This document shows positions 15,786 to 28,555 of a stretch of DNA of 64,000 bases, piece by piece. Position numbers and translations under genes: made by a program. The notes under the pieces were generated by a model. That model had not been told where the DNA came from. It ran no database searches and saw nothing but the letters and a program-made list of their open reading frames with translations. Origin of the DNA: Nocardia sputorum (lineage in GTDB: Bacteria > Actinomycetota > Actinomycetes > Mycobacteriales > Mycobacteriaceae); assembly GCF_027924405.1 (NCBI RefSeq), contig NZ_AP026978.1, positions 2,852,001-2,916,000 of the forward strand, written 5' to 3'. Positions within the stretch are counted from its first letter, which is position 1; the number at the start of each line of letters is the position of its first letter.

Positions 15786-17411
15786 TCAGCGCACGAAGGT
15801 CGCCGCCTGGCCGGCGAGGTCGAGCAGCGGCTGTGGGAAGACGCCGAGCGCGAAGGTCACCGCCGCGGTGATCGCCACGATCGTTGTCGTCACCGGCGGG
15901 GACACCAGCACCGGAGCGTCGGCGGGCGGGTCGGTGAAGAACATCAGCACGATGACCCGCAGATAGAAGAACGCCGCGACGGCGCTGCAGATCACGCCGA
16001 TGACGACCAGCGGTGCCGCACCGCCGGAGGCGGCGGCCTCGAAGACGGCGAACTTGCTGACGAAGCCGCTGGTGAGCGGCAGTCCGGCGAAAGAGAGCAG
16101 GAACAGCGCGAAAACCGTGGCCAGCCAAGGGGAGCGGCGGCCGAGCCCGGCCCATCGCGGCAGGCCGGTCGCTTCGTCGCCGTCCGGTTCGCGGACCAGG
16201 CTGACCACCGCGAACGCGCCGAGCGTGCCGATACCGTAGGCGGCCAGATAGAACAGCACCGCCGCGACACCGCGGTCGTTGGCCGCCACCGGACCGGTGA
16301 GCAGGAAACCGGCGTGCGCCACCGAGGAATACGCGAGCATTCGTTTGACGTCGGTCTGCGTGATCGCCATGACCGCGCCGACGGCCATGGTGGCGATCGC
16401 GACGGCCGCGAGGATGGGCCGCCAGTCGTCGCGCAGGCCGGGCACCGCGACCTGGAGCACGCGCACCAGCGCGCCGACCGCCGCGATCTTGGTGGCTGCT
16501 GCCATAAAAGCGGTGATCGCGGTCGGAGCGCCCTGGTAAACGTCGGGCACCCAGGACTGGAACGGCACCGCGCCGATCTTGAACAGCAGGCCGACCGCGA
16601 GCATCGCGATCCCGAGCACCGCCAGCGTCGCGTTGTCCGGATGCTGCGCGATCGCGTCGGCGATGCCGCCGAGCCGCACCGTACCCGCCTGGCCGTACAG
16701 CAGCGCGACGCCGTAGAGGAAGAACGCCGAGGAGAACGCGCCGAGCAGGAAGTATTTCAGCGCCGCTTCCTGGGACAGCAACCGCTTGCGCCGGGCCAGT
16801 CCGCACAGCAGGTACAGCGGAAGCGACAGCACTTCGAGGGCGACGAACATGGTCAGCAGGTCGTTGGACGCCGGGAACAGCAGCAGGCCGCCGACGGCGA
16901 GCAGCGTCAGCGGGAACACCTCGGTGGTCGCCACGCCCGCGCGCAGCGCCGCCGCTTCGGCCGCGCTGCCTGGTACCGCCGATGCCTGCGGCGTGAACGC
17001 GTCCACGCCCCGTTCCCGAACAGCGGCGGCGCGGCTCCAGGTTCCCGGACCCGACCGCGCCTGCGTACGGGGCTCGGCTCCGCGCTCGGCGATGAACAAC
17101 ACTCCCAGGATCGATACGACAAGGATGGTGCCTTGCAGGAACAGCGTCACACCGTCGATCGCGACCGCACCGGCGACGGCGGCGGTCTCGGTGCCCGCCA
17201 ACGCCACCACGGCGATCAACGCCGCCGCCAGCCCGGCCACGCTCAGCACCAAGTGGGTGGCATAGCGGTAGCGCCGGGCGACGAACGCTTCGGCCAGGAC
17301 GCCGAGGACGGCGGCGCCGAACACGATGAGCATCGGGGACAGGGCGCCGTATTCGATGCTCGGCGCGGGGACGCTCGCGGCGAGCGTCGTAGCGGAGGCC
17401 GGGACGTTCAC
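15786..17411 (-). CDS. nuoN: NADH-quinone oxidoreductase subunit N
   Basis: 541 residues, antiporter-like membrane subunit of complex I with about 14 transmembrane helices. Conserved stretches include ALKYFLLGAFSSAFFLYGVALLYG (key Lys in the antiporter core) and DVKRMLAYSSVAHAGFLLTG. Last gene of the nuo operon; its ATG overlaps the nuoM stop by 4 nt. The C-terminus is convergent with the XRE gene. Confidence 0.96.
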   Translation of the reverse strand: MNVPASATTLAASVPAPSIEYGALSPMLIVFGAAVLGVLAEAFVARRYRYATHLVLSVAGLAAALIAVVALAGTETAAVAGAVAIDGVTLFLQGTILVVSILGVLFIAERGAEPRTQARSGPGTWSRAAAVRERGVDAFTPQASAVPGSAAEAAALRAGVATTEVFPLTLLAVGGLLLFPASNDLLTMFVALEVLSLPLYLLCGLARRKRLLSQEAALKYFLLGAFSSAFFLYGVALLYGQAGTVRLGGIADAIAQHPDNATLAVLGIAMLAVGLLFKIGAVPFQSWVPDVYQGAPTAITAFMAAATKIAAVGALVRVLQVAVPGLRDDWRPILAAVAIATMAVGAVMAITQTDVKRMLAYSSVAHAGFLLTGPVAANDRGVAAVLFYLAAYGIGTLGAFAVVSLVREPDGDEATGLPRWAGLGRRSPWLATVFALFLLSFAGLPLTSGFVSKFAVFEAAASGGAAPLVVIGVICSAVAAFFYLRVIVLMFFTDPPADAPVLVSPPVTTTIVAITAAVTFALGVFPQPLLDLAGQAATFVR

Positions 17412-19033
17412 TTGTGGGCACCTCCGGACTGGTGGGCCGATCCCGCTTCCGGCAGTGGTGGTGTCGAGGGCGCGGGATCGTTGCGGCCGATGGTGGTGAG
17501 CGTCTGGCTCACCGCGGGATTGATGAAGTCGGTCAGGACCTTCGGATAGATGCCGAGGAACAGCAGCGCGACGATCAGCGGCACCACCACGGCGACTTCG
17601 CGCGGCGCGAGATCATAGATGCGCTCGTTGCCCTTCTTCACCGGCCCGGTCATCATCTGCTGGTAGAGCCACAGAATGTAGAGAGCCGCGAGCACCAGCG
17701 CGCTGGCGGCGACCACGGCAGCGAACTGGTAGCGGGTGAATGTCCCGATCAGCACCAGGAATTCACTGACGAAGGGGGCGAGCCCCGGCAGCGACAGCGT
17801 CGCCAGACCGGCGATGAAGAAGGTGCCTGCCAGCACGGGAGCCACCTTCTGCACGCCACCGTACTCGGCGATGAGCCGGGTACCGCGCCGCGAGACCAGG
17901 AATCCGGCCACCAGGAACAGCGCGGCGGTGGAGATGCCGTGGTTGACCATGTACAGCGTCGCGCCGGTTTGGCCCTGGCTGGTCATGGCGAAGACGCCGA
18001 GGATGATGAAGCCGAAGTGGGAGATCGAGGTGTAGGCGATCAGGCGCATCACGTCGGTCTGCCCGATGGCCAGCAGGGCGCCGTACACGATGCCGATCAC
18101 CGCGAGCGTGATCACCAGCGGCGCATAGGTGTCCGACGCGCCGGGGAAAAGGAGCAGGCAGTAGCGCAGCATGCCGAAGGTGCCCACTTTGTCGACCACC
18201 GCCATCATCAGCACGGCGCTGGACGGCGTCGCCGCGACGGCGGCGTCGGGCAGCCAGGTGTGCAGCGGCCACAGCGGGGCCTTGACCGCGAAGGCGAACA
18301 TGAAGCCGAGGAACAGGGCATTGAGCACCGCGGGCCCGGCGCCGAGCTGCCCGGTGTTGGCGGCGGCGACCACCGTGCGGAAATCGAACGTGCCCGCGGA
18401 TCCCTCGCCCAGCCCTTCGCGCGCGGTGAGGACGTACAACCCGATCACCGCCGCCAGCATGATCAACCCGCCGAACAAGTTGTAGAGCAGGAATTTCACC
18501 GCCGCACGGGAACGCTGCCTGCGCAGCAGGGCATCCCCGGTGCGCGGCCCGAACCCGCCGATGAGGAAGTACATCGGGATGAGCATCGCCTCGAAGAACA
18601 CGTAGAACAGCAAGATGTCCAGGGCGACGAAGGAGACCAGCACCATCGCCTCGACGAGCAGAGTGAGCGCGACGTAGGTGTGGGCCACCCGTTTGCCGCT
18701 GCCGACTTCGCGTTCGTCGTGCCAGCCCGCCAGGATCAGCAGGGGCACCAGCGCCGCGGTCAGCAGCACCAGGACCAGCGCGATGCCGTCGAGGCCGAGG
18801 GTGTAGCCGGCGCCGAACGCCGGAATCCATTGGTGGGATTCGACGAACTGGTATTGGCCTCCGGCGGTATCGAACCGCACGGCCAGCCCGATGCCGATAC
18901 CCAGGACGAGCACCGAGAAGCCCAGTGCCACGGCTCGAGCGAGGGTGCGCTGCGCGGCAGGCAGTACCAGTACGATCGCCGCACCGACGACCGGGGCCAG
19001 CCACAGCGTCGTCAACCAGGGGAACTCGTTCAC
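17408..19033 (-). CDS. nuoM: NADH-quinone oxidoreductase subunit M
   Basis: 541 residues from GTG 19033, which overlaps the nuoL stop (GTGA) and follows GAGG; this gives the normal NuoM length. Proton-pumping antiporter-like subunit: [45 protein letters not shown] and [16 protein letters not shown] are typical. About 14 transmembrane helices. Confidence 0.96.
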   Translation of the reverse strand: MNEFPWLTTLWLAPVVGAAIVLVLPAAQRTLARAVALGFSVLVLGIGIGLAVRFDTAGGQYQFVESHQWIPAFGAGYTLGLDGIALVLVLLTAALVPLLILAGWHDEREVGSGKRVAHTYVALTLLVEAMVLVSFVALDILLFYVFFEAMLIPMYFLIGGFGPRTGDALLRRQRSRAAVKFLLYNLFGGLIMLAAVIGLYVLTAREGLGEGSAGTFDFRTVVAAANTGQLGAGPAVLNALFLGFMFAFAVKAPLWPLHTWLPDAAVAATPSSAVLMMAVVDKVGTFGMLRYCLLLFPGASDTYAPLVITLAVIGIVYGALLAIGQTDVMRLIAYTSISHFGFIILGVFAMTSQGQTGATLYMVNHGISTAALFLVAGFLVSRRGTRLIAEYGGVQKVAPVLAGTFFIAGLATLSLPGLAPFVSEFLVLIGTFTRYQFAAVVAASALVLAALYILWLYQQMMTGPVKKGNERIYDLAPREVAVVVPLIVALLFLGIYPKVLTDFINPAVSQTLTTIGRNDPAPSTPPLPEAGSAHQSGGAHK

Positions 19034-20916
19034 CACAACCTCACCGCCAGCAGGGCGGCAGCCACCAGGGCCGCGCCGGTGAACATGGACAGGGCGTAGG
19101 AGCGCACGAATCCGGACTGCACGCGCCGGGCCCGTGCGGACAACCCGCCGATCAGTGCCGCGGTGCCGTTGACGACGCCGTCGATGCCGCGGTTGTCGAG
19201 GAAGACCAGCGCCCGGGTCAGATGCCGGCCGGGCCGCATGAACGCGGCTTCGTTGACCGCGTCGCCGTAGAGGTCGCGGCGCGCGGCCACGGTCAGCGCG
19301 GACACGGTTTCGGGCGCGGTCTCGGGGATGTCGCGTTGTGCGTACTGCGAGTAGGCGACCGCGACGCCGACGGCGACCACGCCGAGCGCGAGTACTGTGA
19401 CCAGCGCCGCGGGGACGGTCTCGGTGCCGTGGTGGGCGCCGACGACCGGTTCGAGCCAATTCTGCAGCGAGGAGCCGAACACGAACACCGCTCCGGCCCC
19501 GACCGAGCCGAGGGCGAGCAGGATCATCGGGCCGGTCATCACCGCGGGAGACTCGTGCGGGTGGGTGTCCGGTTTCCAGCGGCGCTCGCCGAAGAACGTC
19601 ATCAGCATCACCCGCGTCATGTAGAACGCGGTCAGGCCCGCGCCGAGCAACGCCGCCGAGCCGAGCGCGATCCCGTTCACCCCGCCTTGGTTGAACGCCG
19701 CTTCGATGATCCGGTCCTTGGAGAAGAATCCGGCGAACGGCGGCACCCCGATGATGGCCAGGTAGCCGAGACCGAAGGTGACGTAGGTGATCGGCAGCAG
19801 GGTGCGCAGTCCGCCGTAGCGGCGCATGTCGGTTTCGTCGTCCATCGCGTGCATGACCGAACCGGCGCCGAGGAACAGCCCGGCCTTGAAGAACCCGTGG
19901 GTGAGCAGGTGCATGATGGCGACGGCGTATCCGGCGGGGCCGAGTCCGGCGGCCAGCACCATGTAGCCGATCTGGCTCATCGTGGAGGCGGCCAGCGCCT
20001 TCTTGATGTCGTCCTTGGCGCAGCCGATGATCGCGCCGAACAGCAGGGTGACCGCGCCTACCAGCACCACGCCGAGGCGCGCGTTCGGCGCGAGGTCGAA
20101 GATCGCGTGGGAGCGCGCGATCAGGTACACGCCCGCGGTGACCATGGTGGCCGCGTGGATGAGCGCCGACACGGGGGTGGGGCCCTCCATCGCGTCACCG
20201 AGCCAGGACTGCAGCGGGACCTGGGCGGACTTGCCACAGGCGGCCAGCAGCAGCAACAGGCCGATCGCGGTGAGCGTGCCCTCGCTCGCGGCGGGCGCGG
20301 CGCCGAACACGACGCCGAAGTCGATCGACCCGAACGTCGCGAACATCACCATCATCGCGATGGCCAAGCCCATGTCACCGACCCGGTTGACCACGAACGC
20401 CTTCTTCGCCGCCGTTGCCGCCGAGGGCTTCTCGTGCCAGAACCCGATGAGCAGGTAGGAGGCGAGGCCGACGCCCTCCCAGCCGAGGTAGAGCACGAGG
20501 TAGTTGTTCGCCAGGACCAGCAGCAGCATCGCCGCGAGGAAGAGATTCAGGTAGGCGAAGAACCTTCGTCGCGCCGGATCGTGGCTCATGTAGCCGATCG
20601 AGTAGACGTGGATGAGCGAACCCACGCCGGTGATCAGCAGCGCGAAGCACATCGACAGCTGGTCCACTTGCAGCGAGAAGTCGACCTGCAGGCCGGCCAC
20701 CGGGACCCAGCTGAACAGGTTCTGGTGCATCGCGCGGTCGGCGGTGTCGCGGCCGAGCATGTCGGCGAACCCGAGCACGGCGACCGCGAACGAGGCCAGC
20801 GCGATCGCGGTGCCGAGCAGATGACCCCACTTGTCGGCGTAGCGTCCGGTCAGCAGCAGGACGACAGCGCCCGCCAGGGGGAGGGCGGGCAGCAGCCACA
20901 GCGTTGCGGTGTCCAC
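19030..20916 (-). CDS. nuoL: NADH-quinone oxidoreductase subunit L
   Basis: 628 residues from GTG 20916, one base after the nuoK stop. Antiporter-like subunit with the [20 protein letters not shown] and [22 protein letters not shown] signatures, [15 protein letters not shown], and a C-terminal lateral helix region. The largest proton-pumping module of complex I. Confidence 0.96.
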   Translation of the reverse strand: MDTATLWLLPALPLAGAVVLLLTGRYADKWGHLLGTAIALASFAVAVLGFADMLGRDTADRAMHQNLFSWVPVAGLQVDFSLQVDQLSMCFALLITGVGSLIHVYSIGYMSHDPARRRFFAYLNLFLAAMLLLVLANNYLVLYLGWEGVGLASYLLIGFWHEKPSAATAAKKAFVVNRVGDMGLAIAMMVMFATFGSIDFGVVFGAAPAASEGTLTAIGLLLLLAACGKSAQVPLQSWLGDAMEGPTPVSALIHAATMVTAGVYLIARSHAIFDLAPNARLGVVLVGAVTLLFGAIIGCAKDDIKKALAASTMSQIGYMVLAAGLGPAGYAVAIMHLLTHGFFKAGLFLGAGSVMHAMDDETDMRRYGGLRTLLPITYVTFGLGYLAIIGVPPFAGFFSKDRIIEAAFNQGGVNGIALGSAALLGAGLTAFYMTRVMLMTFFGERRWKPDTHPHESPAVMTGPMILLALGSVGAGAVFVFGSSLQNWLEPVVGAHHGTETVPAALVTVLALGVVAVGVAVAYSQYAQRDIPETAPETVSALTVAARRDLYGDAVNEAAFMRPGRHLTRALVFLDNRGIDGVVNGTAALIGGLSARARRVQSGFVRSYALSMFTGAALVAAALLAVRLW

Positions 20917-20917
20917 G

Positions 20918-21217
20918 TCAGAACTTCAGCAGGTTGGCGTCGTCGACCGAGGTCGAGCGGCGGGCGCGGAAGATGGTCATGATGATGGCCAGGCCGACGA
21001 CCACCTCGGCCGCGGCGACCACCATCGTGAAGAACGCGAACACCTGCCCGTCGAGGTCGTCGTGCATCCGGGCGAAGGTGACGAACGCGAGGTTCACCGC
21101 GTTGAGCATCAGCTCGATGCACATGAACACCACGATGGCGTTGCGCCGCAGCAGCACTCCGGCCGCGCCGATGGTGAACAGCAGGGCGGACAGGAACAGG
21201 TAGTTCTCGGGATTCAC
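20918..21217 (-). CDS. nuoK: NADH-quinone oxidoreductase subunit K
   Basis: 99 residues from GTG 21217 (overlaps nuoJ stop, GTGA). Three transmembrane helices with the conserved glutamate in [16 protein letters not shown] and a second acidic position in [13 protein letters not shown]. Normal length for NuoK. Confidence 0.95.
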   Translation of the reverse strand: MNPENYLFLSALLFTIGAAGVLLRRNAIVVFMCIELMLNAVNLAFVTFARMHDDLDGQVFAFFTMVVAAAEVVVGLAIIMTIFRARRSTSVDDANLLKF

Positions 21218-22044
21218 CGGTTGCCTTCCTCGTCGCTGGGGTTGTCGGTCCCGTCCGATGCGGGCGTGGTGCCGACCGAGATCACGGCCGCTTCGGTGAG
21301 CGCCCTGGTGCGGCGGTGCCGCAGGATGGTGCTGACCGACAGTTCCTCGAACGACCCGTCGGGCAGCCGCGCGGGGATGTCCACCGCGTTGTGCCTGGCG
21401 TAGACGCCGGGGGTGGGCAGGGGAGTCGCGCGGTGTCCCTTCTCGCGGAACCGGCGGCGCGACAGTTCGCGCTGATCGGTGCGTGGTCCGAAGTGCTCGC
21501 GGTGGGCCAGCACCATGGCGCCGATGGTGGCGGTGATCAGCAGGGCGCCGGTGAGTTCGAAGGCCCACACGTAGCGCAGGAAGATCAGCTCGGCCAGTTC
21601 GGCGATCACGTCGCGACCGGGGAACCCGGTGGCGGGGAACGTGATCGCGGACTCCCGCACGCCGTGGGCGATGCCGCCGCTGAGCAGCAGCCCGAAGCCG
21701 AGGCCCACCGCGGCCGCGGCGAGCCGCTGGCCGCGGATGGTCTCCTTCAGCGATTCGGCGGAGTCGACACCGACGAGCATCAGCACGAACAGGAACAGCA
21801 TCATCACCGCGCCGGTGTAGACCACGATCTGCACCACGCCGAGGAACAGCGCGTCCTGGGCGATGTAGAACGCGGCCAGCGCGATCATCGTGGCGGCCAG
21901 GCACAGCGCGGAATGCACCGCCTTGGGGGCGAACACCATGCCGAGCGCGCCGAGCACGGCCAGCGGGGCGAGGATCCAGAATTGGACGGTCTCGCCGGTG
22001 GAGGCGCGGGTCAACGGCTCCGCGGCCAGGATCAGTTCGGTCAC
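21214..22044 (-). CDS. nuoJ: NADH-quinone oxidoreductase subunit J
   Basis: 276 residues from GTG 22044, overlapping the nuoI stop by 4 nt. Five transmembrane helices; [23 protein letters not shown] is the family signature. The ~90-residue hydrophilic C-terminal tail (from about 185) is common in actinobacterial NuoJ. Confidence 0.94.
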   Translation of the reverse strand: MTELILAAEPLTRASTGETVQFWILAPLAVLGALGMVFAPKAVHSALCLAATMIALAAFYIAQDALFLGVVQIVVYTGAVMMLFLFVLMLVGVDSAESLKETIRGQRLAAAAVGLGFGLLLSGGIAHGVRESAITFPATGFPGRDVIAELAELIFLRYVWAFELTGALLITATIGAMVLAHREHFGPRTDQRELSRRRFREKGHRATPLPTPGVYARHNAVDIPARLPDGSFEELSVSTILRHRRTRALTEAAVISVGTTPASDGTDNPSDEEGNR

Positions 22045-23939
22045 CGTGTCGCTCCTTCCACGCCTGTGGTGGCGGGTCGCCGGGGCGCATCGGTCGCCGT
22101 GGCTCCGTTGGTGGCCGGCGCGGCGCCGGGCACCCGGCCGAGGTAGTAGTCCGCCTCGTCGGCGCCGGGGTGCATGGCGTGCGGCGGCGCGGTCATCCCG
22201 GGCTGCAGCGGGGCGAGCAACCGGTCCTTCTCGTAGATGAGATCGGCTCGGTTGTCGTCGGTCATCTCGTAGTCGTTGGTCATCGTCAGCGCCCGGGTGG
22301 GGCAGGCCTCGATGCACAAGCCGCAGCCGATGCAGCGCAGGTAGTTGATCTGATAGACCCGCCCGTATCGCTCACCGGGGGAGAACCGTTCGGTCTCGGT
22401 GTTGTCGGCGCCTTCGACGTAGATCGCGTCCGCCGGGCAGGCCCACGCGCACAGTTCGCAGCCGATGCACTTCTCCAGGCCGTCGGGATGGCGGTTGAGC
22501 TGGTGCCTGCCGTGGTAGCGCGGCGCGGTCGGCGTCTTCTGTTCGGGATAGAACTCGGTGTTGGGCTTCTTGAACATGGTCGCGGCGGTGACCGCGAACC
22601 CGGACAGCGGCTCGAACAGGCCCGCTTTGGCGCGGGTGGCGTCGCGCGCGTGCGCGTCGGCGGGCAGCGGCGGCACCGGGAAACCGAGGAAGACCGTCGA
22701 ATCGGTGGCATCCGCGGCGGCGGGTTCCTCGACCGGTGGCGGGGTCGCCCCGGCCCGGCCTGCCCGCAGGAACTGCAACACCAGCAGGCCGGTGACCAGC
22801 ACGCCGCCGATCACGAGGATCGGGGTCTGCACCGGATAGCCCTCAGCTTGCAGCACCCGCGCGGTGGCCACCACCATGACCCATGCCAGCGAGGTCGGGA
22901 TCAGCAGTTTCCAGCCCAGGTTCATGAATTGGTCGTAGCGCAGCCGGGGCAGGGTGCCGCGCAGCCAGATGAACACGAACAGGAACGTCCAGACTTTGGC
23001 GGTGAACCACAGCACCGGCCACCACCCGGAGTTCGCGCCGTCCCACATGTTCAGCGGCCACGGCGCCCGCCAGCCACCCAGGAACAAGGTGGTGGCCAGC
23101 GCGGACACGGTGCCCATGTTGACGTATTCGGCCAGCATGAACATGGCGAACTTGAGCGAGGAGTACTCGGTGTGGAAGCCGCCGACCAGCTCGCCCTCGG
23201 CCTCGGGCAGATCGAACGGCGCCCGGTTGGTCTCGCCGACCATCGAGACGCAGTAGATCAGGAACGACGGCAGCAGCAGGAACACATACCAGGTGCCTTC
23301 CTGCGCGGACACGATGCCGGAGGTGGCCATGGTGCCCCCGAGCAGGAACACCGTCGCGAAGCACAGCGCCATGGCGATCTCGTAGGAGATGACCTGCGCG
23401 GTGGAGCGCAACCCGCCCAGCAGCGGATAGGTGGATCCCGACGACCAGCCGGCCAGCACGATGCCGTAGACGCCGATGGAGGTGATCGCGAGGATGTACA
23501 GCACCGCCACCGGCAGATCGGTGAGCTGCAGCGGGGTGGTGACGCCGAAGACCGACACCTGCGGCCCGAGCGGGATCACCGCGAACGCCATGAAGGCGGG
23601 CACCACCGAGATGACCGGCGCCAAGATGTAGATCGGCTTGTCCACGATCGCCGGGACGATGTCCTCCTTGAGGGCCATCTTCACGCCGTCGGCGATGCTC
23701 TGCAGGGAGCCGAACGGCCCGGTCCGGTTCGGGCCGATCCGCATCTGCATGCGCGCCACGATCTTTCGTTCCGCGAGCACGGCGATCAGCGGAATCAGCA
23801 TCAGATAGATGAAGACGGCCACGGCTTTGGCGATCACGAGCCACAGCGGGTCGTGTCCGAAGCCCGCGGGAGTGTACGGATCCGAGGCCGCGGCGTGCGC
23901 CACCGCGGACGAAGCGACGAGTGTGGCGAGATCACTCAT
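22041..23939 (-). CDS. nuoH-nuoI: Fused NADH-quinone oxidoreductase subunits H and I
   Basis: One 632-residue frame from ATG 23939. Residues 1-~405 are NuoH (quinone-channel membrane subunit; [47 protein letters not shown]). After an Ala/Pro-rich linker with FPVPPLP, residues ~439-632 are NuoI, with two 4Fe-4S motifs (C491, C494, C497, C501 and C536, C539, C542, C546). No stop codon separates them, and I see no ATG with a ribosome site at the usual NuoI start. The only internal candidate is GTG 22676, which lacks a ribosome site. In related genomes these are normally two genes, so this is either a true fusion or a one-codon sequence error. Confidence 0.9.
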   Translation of the reverse strand: MSDLATLVASSAVAHAAASDPYTPAGFGHDPLWLVIAKAVAVFIYLMLIPLIAVLAERKIVARMQMRIGPNRTGPFGSLQSIADGVKMALKEDIVPAIVDKPIYILAPVISVVPAFMAFAVIPLGPQVSVFGVTTPLQLTDLPVAVLYILAITSIGVYGIVLAGWSSGSTYPLLGGLRSTAQVISYEIAMALCFATVFLLGGTMATSGIVSAQEGTWYVFLLLPSFLIYCVSMVGETNRAPFDLPEAEGELVGGFHTEYSSLKFAMFMLAEYVNMGTVSALATTLFLGGWRAPWPLNMWDGANSGWWPVLWFTAKVWTFLFVFIWLRGTLPRLRYDQFMNLGWKLLIPTSLAWVMVVATARVLQAEGYPVQTPILVIGGVLVTGLLVLQFLRAGRAGATPPPVEEPAAADATDSTVFLGFPVPPLPADAHARDATRAKAGLFEPLSGFAVTAATMFKKPNTEFYPEQKTPTAPRYHGRHQLNRHPDGLEKCIGCELCAWACPADAIYVEGADNTETERFSPGERYGRVYQINYLRCIGCGLCIEACPTRALTMTNDYEMTDDNRADLIYEKDRLLAPLQPGMTAPPHAMHPGADEADYYLGRVPGAAPATNGATATDAPRRPATTGVEGATR

Positions 23940-26469
23940 GACGGTGCTCCTTCATCCTCTCGTCGGCGTGCCGCAGATGCACGATCGCGCCGGGCTGGAC
24001 GGCGAGCTGCTCGGCGATGGAGCAGCCGGGCGAGTGCTGCGGCAGCCACACCACCCGATCGGGGAGGTCGCTGATCATCAGCGGGAGCGTGACCGCGCCG
24101 CGGCCGGTGGCGACGGTGACCGGATCGTCGGGTTGCGCGCCGAGTTCGGCGGCGGTGGCGGCCGACAGGCGTACTACCGGGGGCCGGGCGATGCCGGCGA
24201 GATTCGGTTCGCCGTCCTGCATGCGTCCCTCGTCCAGCAGCATCCGCCAACTGGCGAGCACCGCGGTGCCGGGTTGGGGCTGCGGCAGCGGATGCGGCGG
24301 GTGGGTGGGCGCGGAGACGGGCGCGCCGTCCCACGCGCCGAGTTCGGCGAGTTCGGCGCGGGCGGACTCGATGTCGGGCAAGCCCAGGCGCACCGACATC
24401 TCCTCGGCGATGGCGTGCAGCACCCGCTGATCCGACAGCGGCGCGCTCTGGCGGCGCACCATGTCGTCGCCGAGCGCGGCGGCGAACGGGCGCGGCCTGC
24501 CCTCCCAGGTGCGGAAGGTTCCGGCCTTCTCCATGGCCGCGGCCACCGGGAACACCACGTCGGCGCGTTCGGTGACCGGACTGCGGCGCAGTTCCAGGCT
24601 CACCACGAACCTGGCCGCGTCGATGGCGGCCAGCGCGGCGGCCGGGTCGGGCAGGTCGGCGACGTCGACGCCGCCGATGACGAGAGCACCGAGACCGGAC
24701 GCGGCCTCCAGGATGGCCGTCGTGTCCCGGCCCGCGCCGACGGGCAGCTCGGGCACGTTCCAGACCGCCCGGACCTGTTGGCGGGCACGCGGATCGGCGA
24801 CCGGCCGTCCGCCGGGCAGCAGGCCGGGCAGCGCGCCCGCTTCGACCGCGCCGCGTTCGCCGGCCCGGCGCGGCACCCACGCGAGGGCTGCTCCGGTTTC
24901 CTCGGCCAGGCGCACGGCGGCCGACAGCGCACCCGCGACGCCGGCCGTCCGCTCACCGACCATGATCACCGCGCCGGGTTCGCGCAGCAGCCGGGCCAGA
25001 TCGGCCAGCTGGGCGGGATCCGCTCCGGGGGTGGTGATCTCGCCGGTGCGGATGGCGTCGAGCAGATGCGGTTCGGCGCCCGGCACGGTGCGCATCAGCC
25101 GTCCGGACATGCGGTCGAGTCCGCGTGAGGAGTACGGCGCGAGCGAGTAGATCGGCAGCCGGTGCTTGCGTGCGGCCTTGCGCAGCCGCAGGTAGACGAT
25201 CGGCGACTCTTCTTCGGGTTCGAATCCGACGAGCAGGACGACCGGCGCGGCCTCCATGCTGTCGTAGGTCACCGTGCCGTCCTGGCCGGCGACGCGGGCG
25301 GCGAGGAAATCGGCCTCCTCCGCCGAATGCGCGCGGGCGCGGAAGTCGATGTCGTTGGTGCCGAGGGCGACTCGGGCGAATTTGGCGTAGGCGTAGGCGT
25401 CCTCCTCGGTGACCCGGCCGCCGACCAGCACGCCCGCGTTGCCGAACGACGCGGCCAGTCCCTCCGCGGCCGCGGCCAGCGCCTCCGACCAGGAGGCGGG
25501 GGCCAGCTCGCCGTCCCACCCGCGCACCAGGGGCGTGGTGAGCCGGTCGGGTTCGCTGGCGTAGGTGAACGCCCACCGGCCCTTGTCGCAGTTCCACTCT
25601 TCGTTGACCTGCGGGTCGTCCCCGGCCAGCCGGCGCAGGACCTTGCCGCGCCGGTGATCGGTGCGCTGTGCGCAGCCGGAGGCGCAGTGCTCGCAGACGT
25701 TCGGGCTGGAAACCAGGTCGAACGGACGCGCGCGGAACCGGTAGGCGGTGCCGGTGAGCGCGCCGACCGGGCAGATCTGCACGGTGTTGCCGGAGAAGTA
25801 GGAATCCAGCGGCTCGGCCTGCGCGGTGCCGACCTGTTGCAGCGCACCGCGATCCATCAGTTCGATGAACGGATCGCCCGCGATCTGCTGGGAGAACCGG
25901 GTGCAGCGGGCGCAGAGCACGCAGCGTTCCCGGTCCAGCAGCACGGCCGTGGACAGCGGAATCGGTTTGGGATAGGTGCGTTTGCGTCCGTCGAACCGGG
26001 ATTCGGCGCGGCCGGTGGACATCGCCTGGTTCTGCAGCGGGCACTCGCCGCCCTTGTCGCACACCGGGCAGTCGAGCGGATGGTTGATCAGCAGCAGTTC
26101 CATCACGCCCTCCTGCGCCTTGTCGGCGGCGGGCGAGGTGAGCTGGGTGCGGACCACCATGCCGTCGGTGACGGCCATGGTGCAGGAGGCGACGGGCTTG
26201 CGCTGTCCCTCGACCTCCACCAGGCATTGGCGGCAGGCGCCGACCGGGTCGAGCAGCGGATGGTCGCAGAAGCGGGGTACCTGGATGCCGATCAGTTCGG
26301 CGGCACGGATCAGCAGCGTGCCGGGCGGCACGCTGACCTCCGTGTCATCGATGGTCAGCGTCACCAGGTCGGCGGGAGCGGGTCCGCCCGTGTGGTTCCG
26401 CACGACGGCGGGCCCACCCGTCGTCCGGCCGCCACCTCGGATCGAGTCGCTGCGCGATACCGGTTTCAT
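23932..26469 (-). CDS. nuoG: NADH-quinone oxidoreductase subunit G
   Basis: 845 residues from ATG 26469 (AGGAG upstream, 4-nt overlap with nuoF). N-terminal 2Fe-2S domain ([21 protein letters not shown]), histidine/cysteine cluster [13 protein letters not shown], further 4Fe-4S cysteines in [11 protein letters not shown] and CEHCASGC, then a molybdopterin-oxidoreductase-like domain. Peripheral arm electron relay. The end overlaps the start of nuoH. Confidence 0.95.
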   Translation of the reverse strand: MKPVSRSDSIRGGGRTTGGPAVVRNHTGGPAPADLVTLTIDDTEVSVPPGTLLIRAAELIGIQVPRFCDHPLLDPVGACRQCLVEVEGQRKPVASCTMAVTDGMVVRTQLTSPAADKAQEGVMELLLINHPLDCPVCDKGGECPLQNQAMSTGRAESRFDGRKRTYPKPIPLSTAVLLDRERCVLCARCTRFSQQIAGDPFIELMDRGALQQVGTAQAEPLDSYFSGNTVQICPVGALTGTAYRFRARPFDLVSSPNVCEHCASGCAQRTDHRRGKVLRRLAGDDPQVNEEWNCDKGRWAFTYASEPDRLTTPLVRGWDGELAPASWSEALAAAAEGLAASFGNAGVLVGGRVTEEDAYAYAKFARVALGTNDIDFRARAHSAEEADFLAARVAGQDGTVTYDSMEAAPVVLLVGFEPEEESPIVYLRLRKAARKHRLPIYSLAPYSSRGLDRMSGRLMRTVPGAEPHLLDAIRTGEITTPGADPAQLADLARLLREPGAVIMVGERTAGVAGALSAAVRLAEETGAALAWVPRRAGERGAVEAGALPGLLPGGRPVADPRARQQVRAVWNVPELPVGAGRDTTAILEAASGLGALVIGGVDVADLPDPAAALAAIDAARFVVSLELRRSPVTERADVVFPVAAAMEKAGTFRTWEGRPRPFAAALGDDMVRRQSAPLSDQRVLHAIAEEMSVRLGLPDIESARAELAELGAWDGAPVSAPTHPPHPLPQPQPGTAVLASWRMLLDEGRMQDGEPNLAGIARPPVVRLSAATAAELGAQPDDPVTVATGRGAVTLPLMISDLPDRVVWLPQHSPGCSIAEQLAVQPGAIVHLRHADERMKEHRHE

Positions 26470-27788
26470 CGGACCTCTCCTCCTGACTCGGCCCATGCGG
26501 TGGAGCGCGCCGGGTCGAATGGGCATCCGCCGAGCCGCAGGTGCTCGGCGTATTCCTCGCGGAAGTACTTCAGCGAGGAGATGATCGGACTGGCCGCGCC
26601 GTCGCCGAGGGCGCAGAACGACTTGCCGTTGATGGTGTCGCTGATGTCGAGCAGTTTGTCCAGGTCGGACGCAACGCCGGTGCCCGCTTCGATCCGTTCC
26701 AGCAGCTGCACCAGCCAGTAGGTGCCCTCCCGGCACGGGGTGCACTTGCCGCAGGACTCGTGGGCGTAGAACTGGGTCCAGCGCAGCACGGCCCGCACCA
26801 CGCAGGTGGTGTCGTCGAAGATCTGCAACGCCTTGGTGCCGAGCATGGATCCCGCGCCCGAGACGCCTTCGTAGTCGAGCGGCACGTCGAGGTGTTCTTC
26901 GGTGAACAGCGGCGTGGAGGAGCCGCCCGGCGTCCAGAACTTCACCCGGTGCCCGGCGCGCACGCCGCCCGCGTAGCCGAGCAGCTCGCGCAGCGTGACG
27001 CCCAGCGGCGCCTCGTACTGTCCCGGCCGGGTCACGTGACCGGACAGCGAGTAGAGGGTGAATCCGGGTGACCTCTCACTGCCCATCGAGCGGAACCAGG
27101 CGATGCCGTTGCGGATGATCGGCGGCACGCTGGCGATCGATTCCACGTTGTTCACCACGGTCGGGCAGGCATACAGACCGGCGACGGCGGGGAACGGCGG
27201 ACGCAGGCGCGGCTGGCCGCGGCGGCCTTCCAGCGAGTCCAGCAGCGCCGTCTCCTCACCGCAGATGTAGGCGCCCGCGCCCGCGTGCACGATCAGCTCG
27301 AGGTCGTAGCCGGAGCCGAGGATGTCATGACCGAGGAAGCCCGCCGCGTAGGCCTGGGCCACCGCGGCGTGCAGCCGCCGCAGCACCGGAACCACCTCGC
27401 CGCGCACGTAGATGAACGCGTGCGCCGCGCGAATGGCGTAGGCGGCGATGATGACGCCTTCGATCAGCGCGTGCGGCGCGGCGAGCATCAGCGGAATGTC
27501 CTTGCAGGTGCCTGGTTCCGACTCGTCGGCGTTCACCACCAGGTAGTGCGGTTTGGTGACGCCGTCGGGTCCGGGGCCCTGCGGGATGAAGCTCCACTTC
27601 ATGCCGGTGGGGAAGCCTGCGCCGCCGCGGCCGCGCAGGCCCGCGTCCTTGACGGTCTGGATGATCTGGTCGGGTTCCATCCGCAGGGCGGTGCGCAGCG
27701 CCTGGTAGCCGTCGTGCCGCAGGTAGGTGTCCATCGTCCAGGACTGCGGATCATCCCAGTAGGTGCTCAGCACCGGAGTGAGCGTCAT
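26466..27788 (-). CDS. nuoF: NADH-quinone oxidoreductase subunit F
   Basis: 440 residues. NADH- and FMN-binding motifs [16 protein letters not shown] and [12 protein letters not shown], and the N3 4Fe-4S cluster motif [13 protein letters not shown] with a further Cys in [14 protein letters not shown] dehydrogenase active subunit. Overlaps nuoE by 4 nt. Confidence 0.96.
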   Translation of the reverse strand: MTLTPVLSTYWDDPQSWTMDTYLRHDGYQALRTALRMEPDQIIQTVKDAGLRGRGGAGFPTGMKWSFIPQGPGPDGVTKPHYLVVNADESEPGTCKDIPLMLAAPHALIEGVIIAAYAIRAAHAFIYVRGEVVPVLRRLHAAVAQAYAAGFLGHDILGSGYDLELIVHAGAGAYICGEETALLDSLEGRRGQPRLRPPFPAVAGLYACPTVVNNVESIASVPPIIRNGIAWFRSMGSERSPGFTLYSLSGHVTRPGQYEAPLGVTLRELLGYAGGVRAGHRVKFWTPGGSSTPLFTEEHLDVPLDYEGVSGAGSMLGTKALQIFDDTTCVVRAVLRWTQFYAHESCGKCTPCREGTYWLVQLLERIEAGTGVASDLDKLLDISDTINGKSFCALGDGAASPIISSLKYFREEYAEHLRLGGCPFDPARSTAWAESGGEVR

Positions 27789-28555
27789 CGCGGGCCCTCC
27801 GGATCCTCGTGCGGCGCAGGGGCTCGCATGCCCTGTTCGCGGGCGACGCGCAGACCGGCGAGCGTCGCGTCACCGGCGGCGCCGTCGAGCACGCCGGGAC
27901 GCTCGTCGGGGAAGCCGGCGAGGATGCGGGCGGTCTGCTTGAACGTGCACAGCGGCGCGCCCCGGGTGGGGGTGACTTGCTGTCCGGCCCGCAGCGCGTC
28001 CACCAGGGCTTGCGCGGATTCGGGGGTCTGGTTGTCGAAGAACTCCCAGTTGACCATGACCACCGGCGCGAAGTCGCAGGCCGCGTTGCACTCGACGTGC
28101 TCGAGGGTGATCGATCCGTCCGCTGTGGTCTCGCCGTGCCCGATGCCGAGGTGGTGCTCGAGCGCGGCGAGGATGGCGTCGCCGCCCATGACCGCGCAGA
28201 GCGTGTTGGTGCAGACTCCGACGTGGTAGTCGCCGGTGGGGGTGCGCCGGAACATCGAGTAGAAAGTGGCCACCGCGGTGACTTCGGCGCCGGTCAAACC
28301 CAGTTGCTCGGCGCAGAATTCGATGCCGGTGCCGGTGACGTAGCCTTCCTCGGACTGCACCAGGTGCAGGAGCGGCAGCAGCGCCGAGCGCGGATGCGGA
28401 TAGCGCGCGATGATCTCCTTGGCGTCGGTTTCCAGCCGTTCTCGCACGAAAGGCTGATAGGGCTCGGGCCGGGTGCTGAGCTTCAGCAGGACTTGCGTCC
28501 CGCCGGTCCAGTAGCCACCGCCGTTCGGGCTGTCACCGTGCGTTGTCTGGTTCAT
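27785..28555 (-). CDS. nuoE: NADH-quinone oxidoreductase subunit E
   Basis: 256 residues from ATG 28555 (overlaps nuoD stop, ATGA). Thioredoxin-like 2Fe-2S protein: [13 protein letters not shown] and [15 protein letters not shown] supply the four cysteines. The N-terminal helical part ([23 protein letters not shown]) is typical. Works with NuoF and NuoG. Confidence 0.95.
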   Translation of the reverse strand: MNQTTHGDSPNGGGYWTGGTQVLLKLSTRPEPYQPFVRERLETDAKEIIARYPHPRSALLPLLHLVQSEEGYVTGTGIEFCAEQLGLTGAEVTAVATFYSMFRRTPTGDYHVGVCTNTLCAVMGGDAILAALEHHLGIGHGETTADGSITLEHVECNAACDFAPVVMVNWEFFDNQTPESAQALVDALRAGQQVTPTRGAPLCTFKQTARILAGFPDERPGVLDGAAGDATLAGLRVAREQGMRAPAPHEDPEGPR

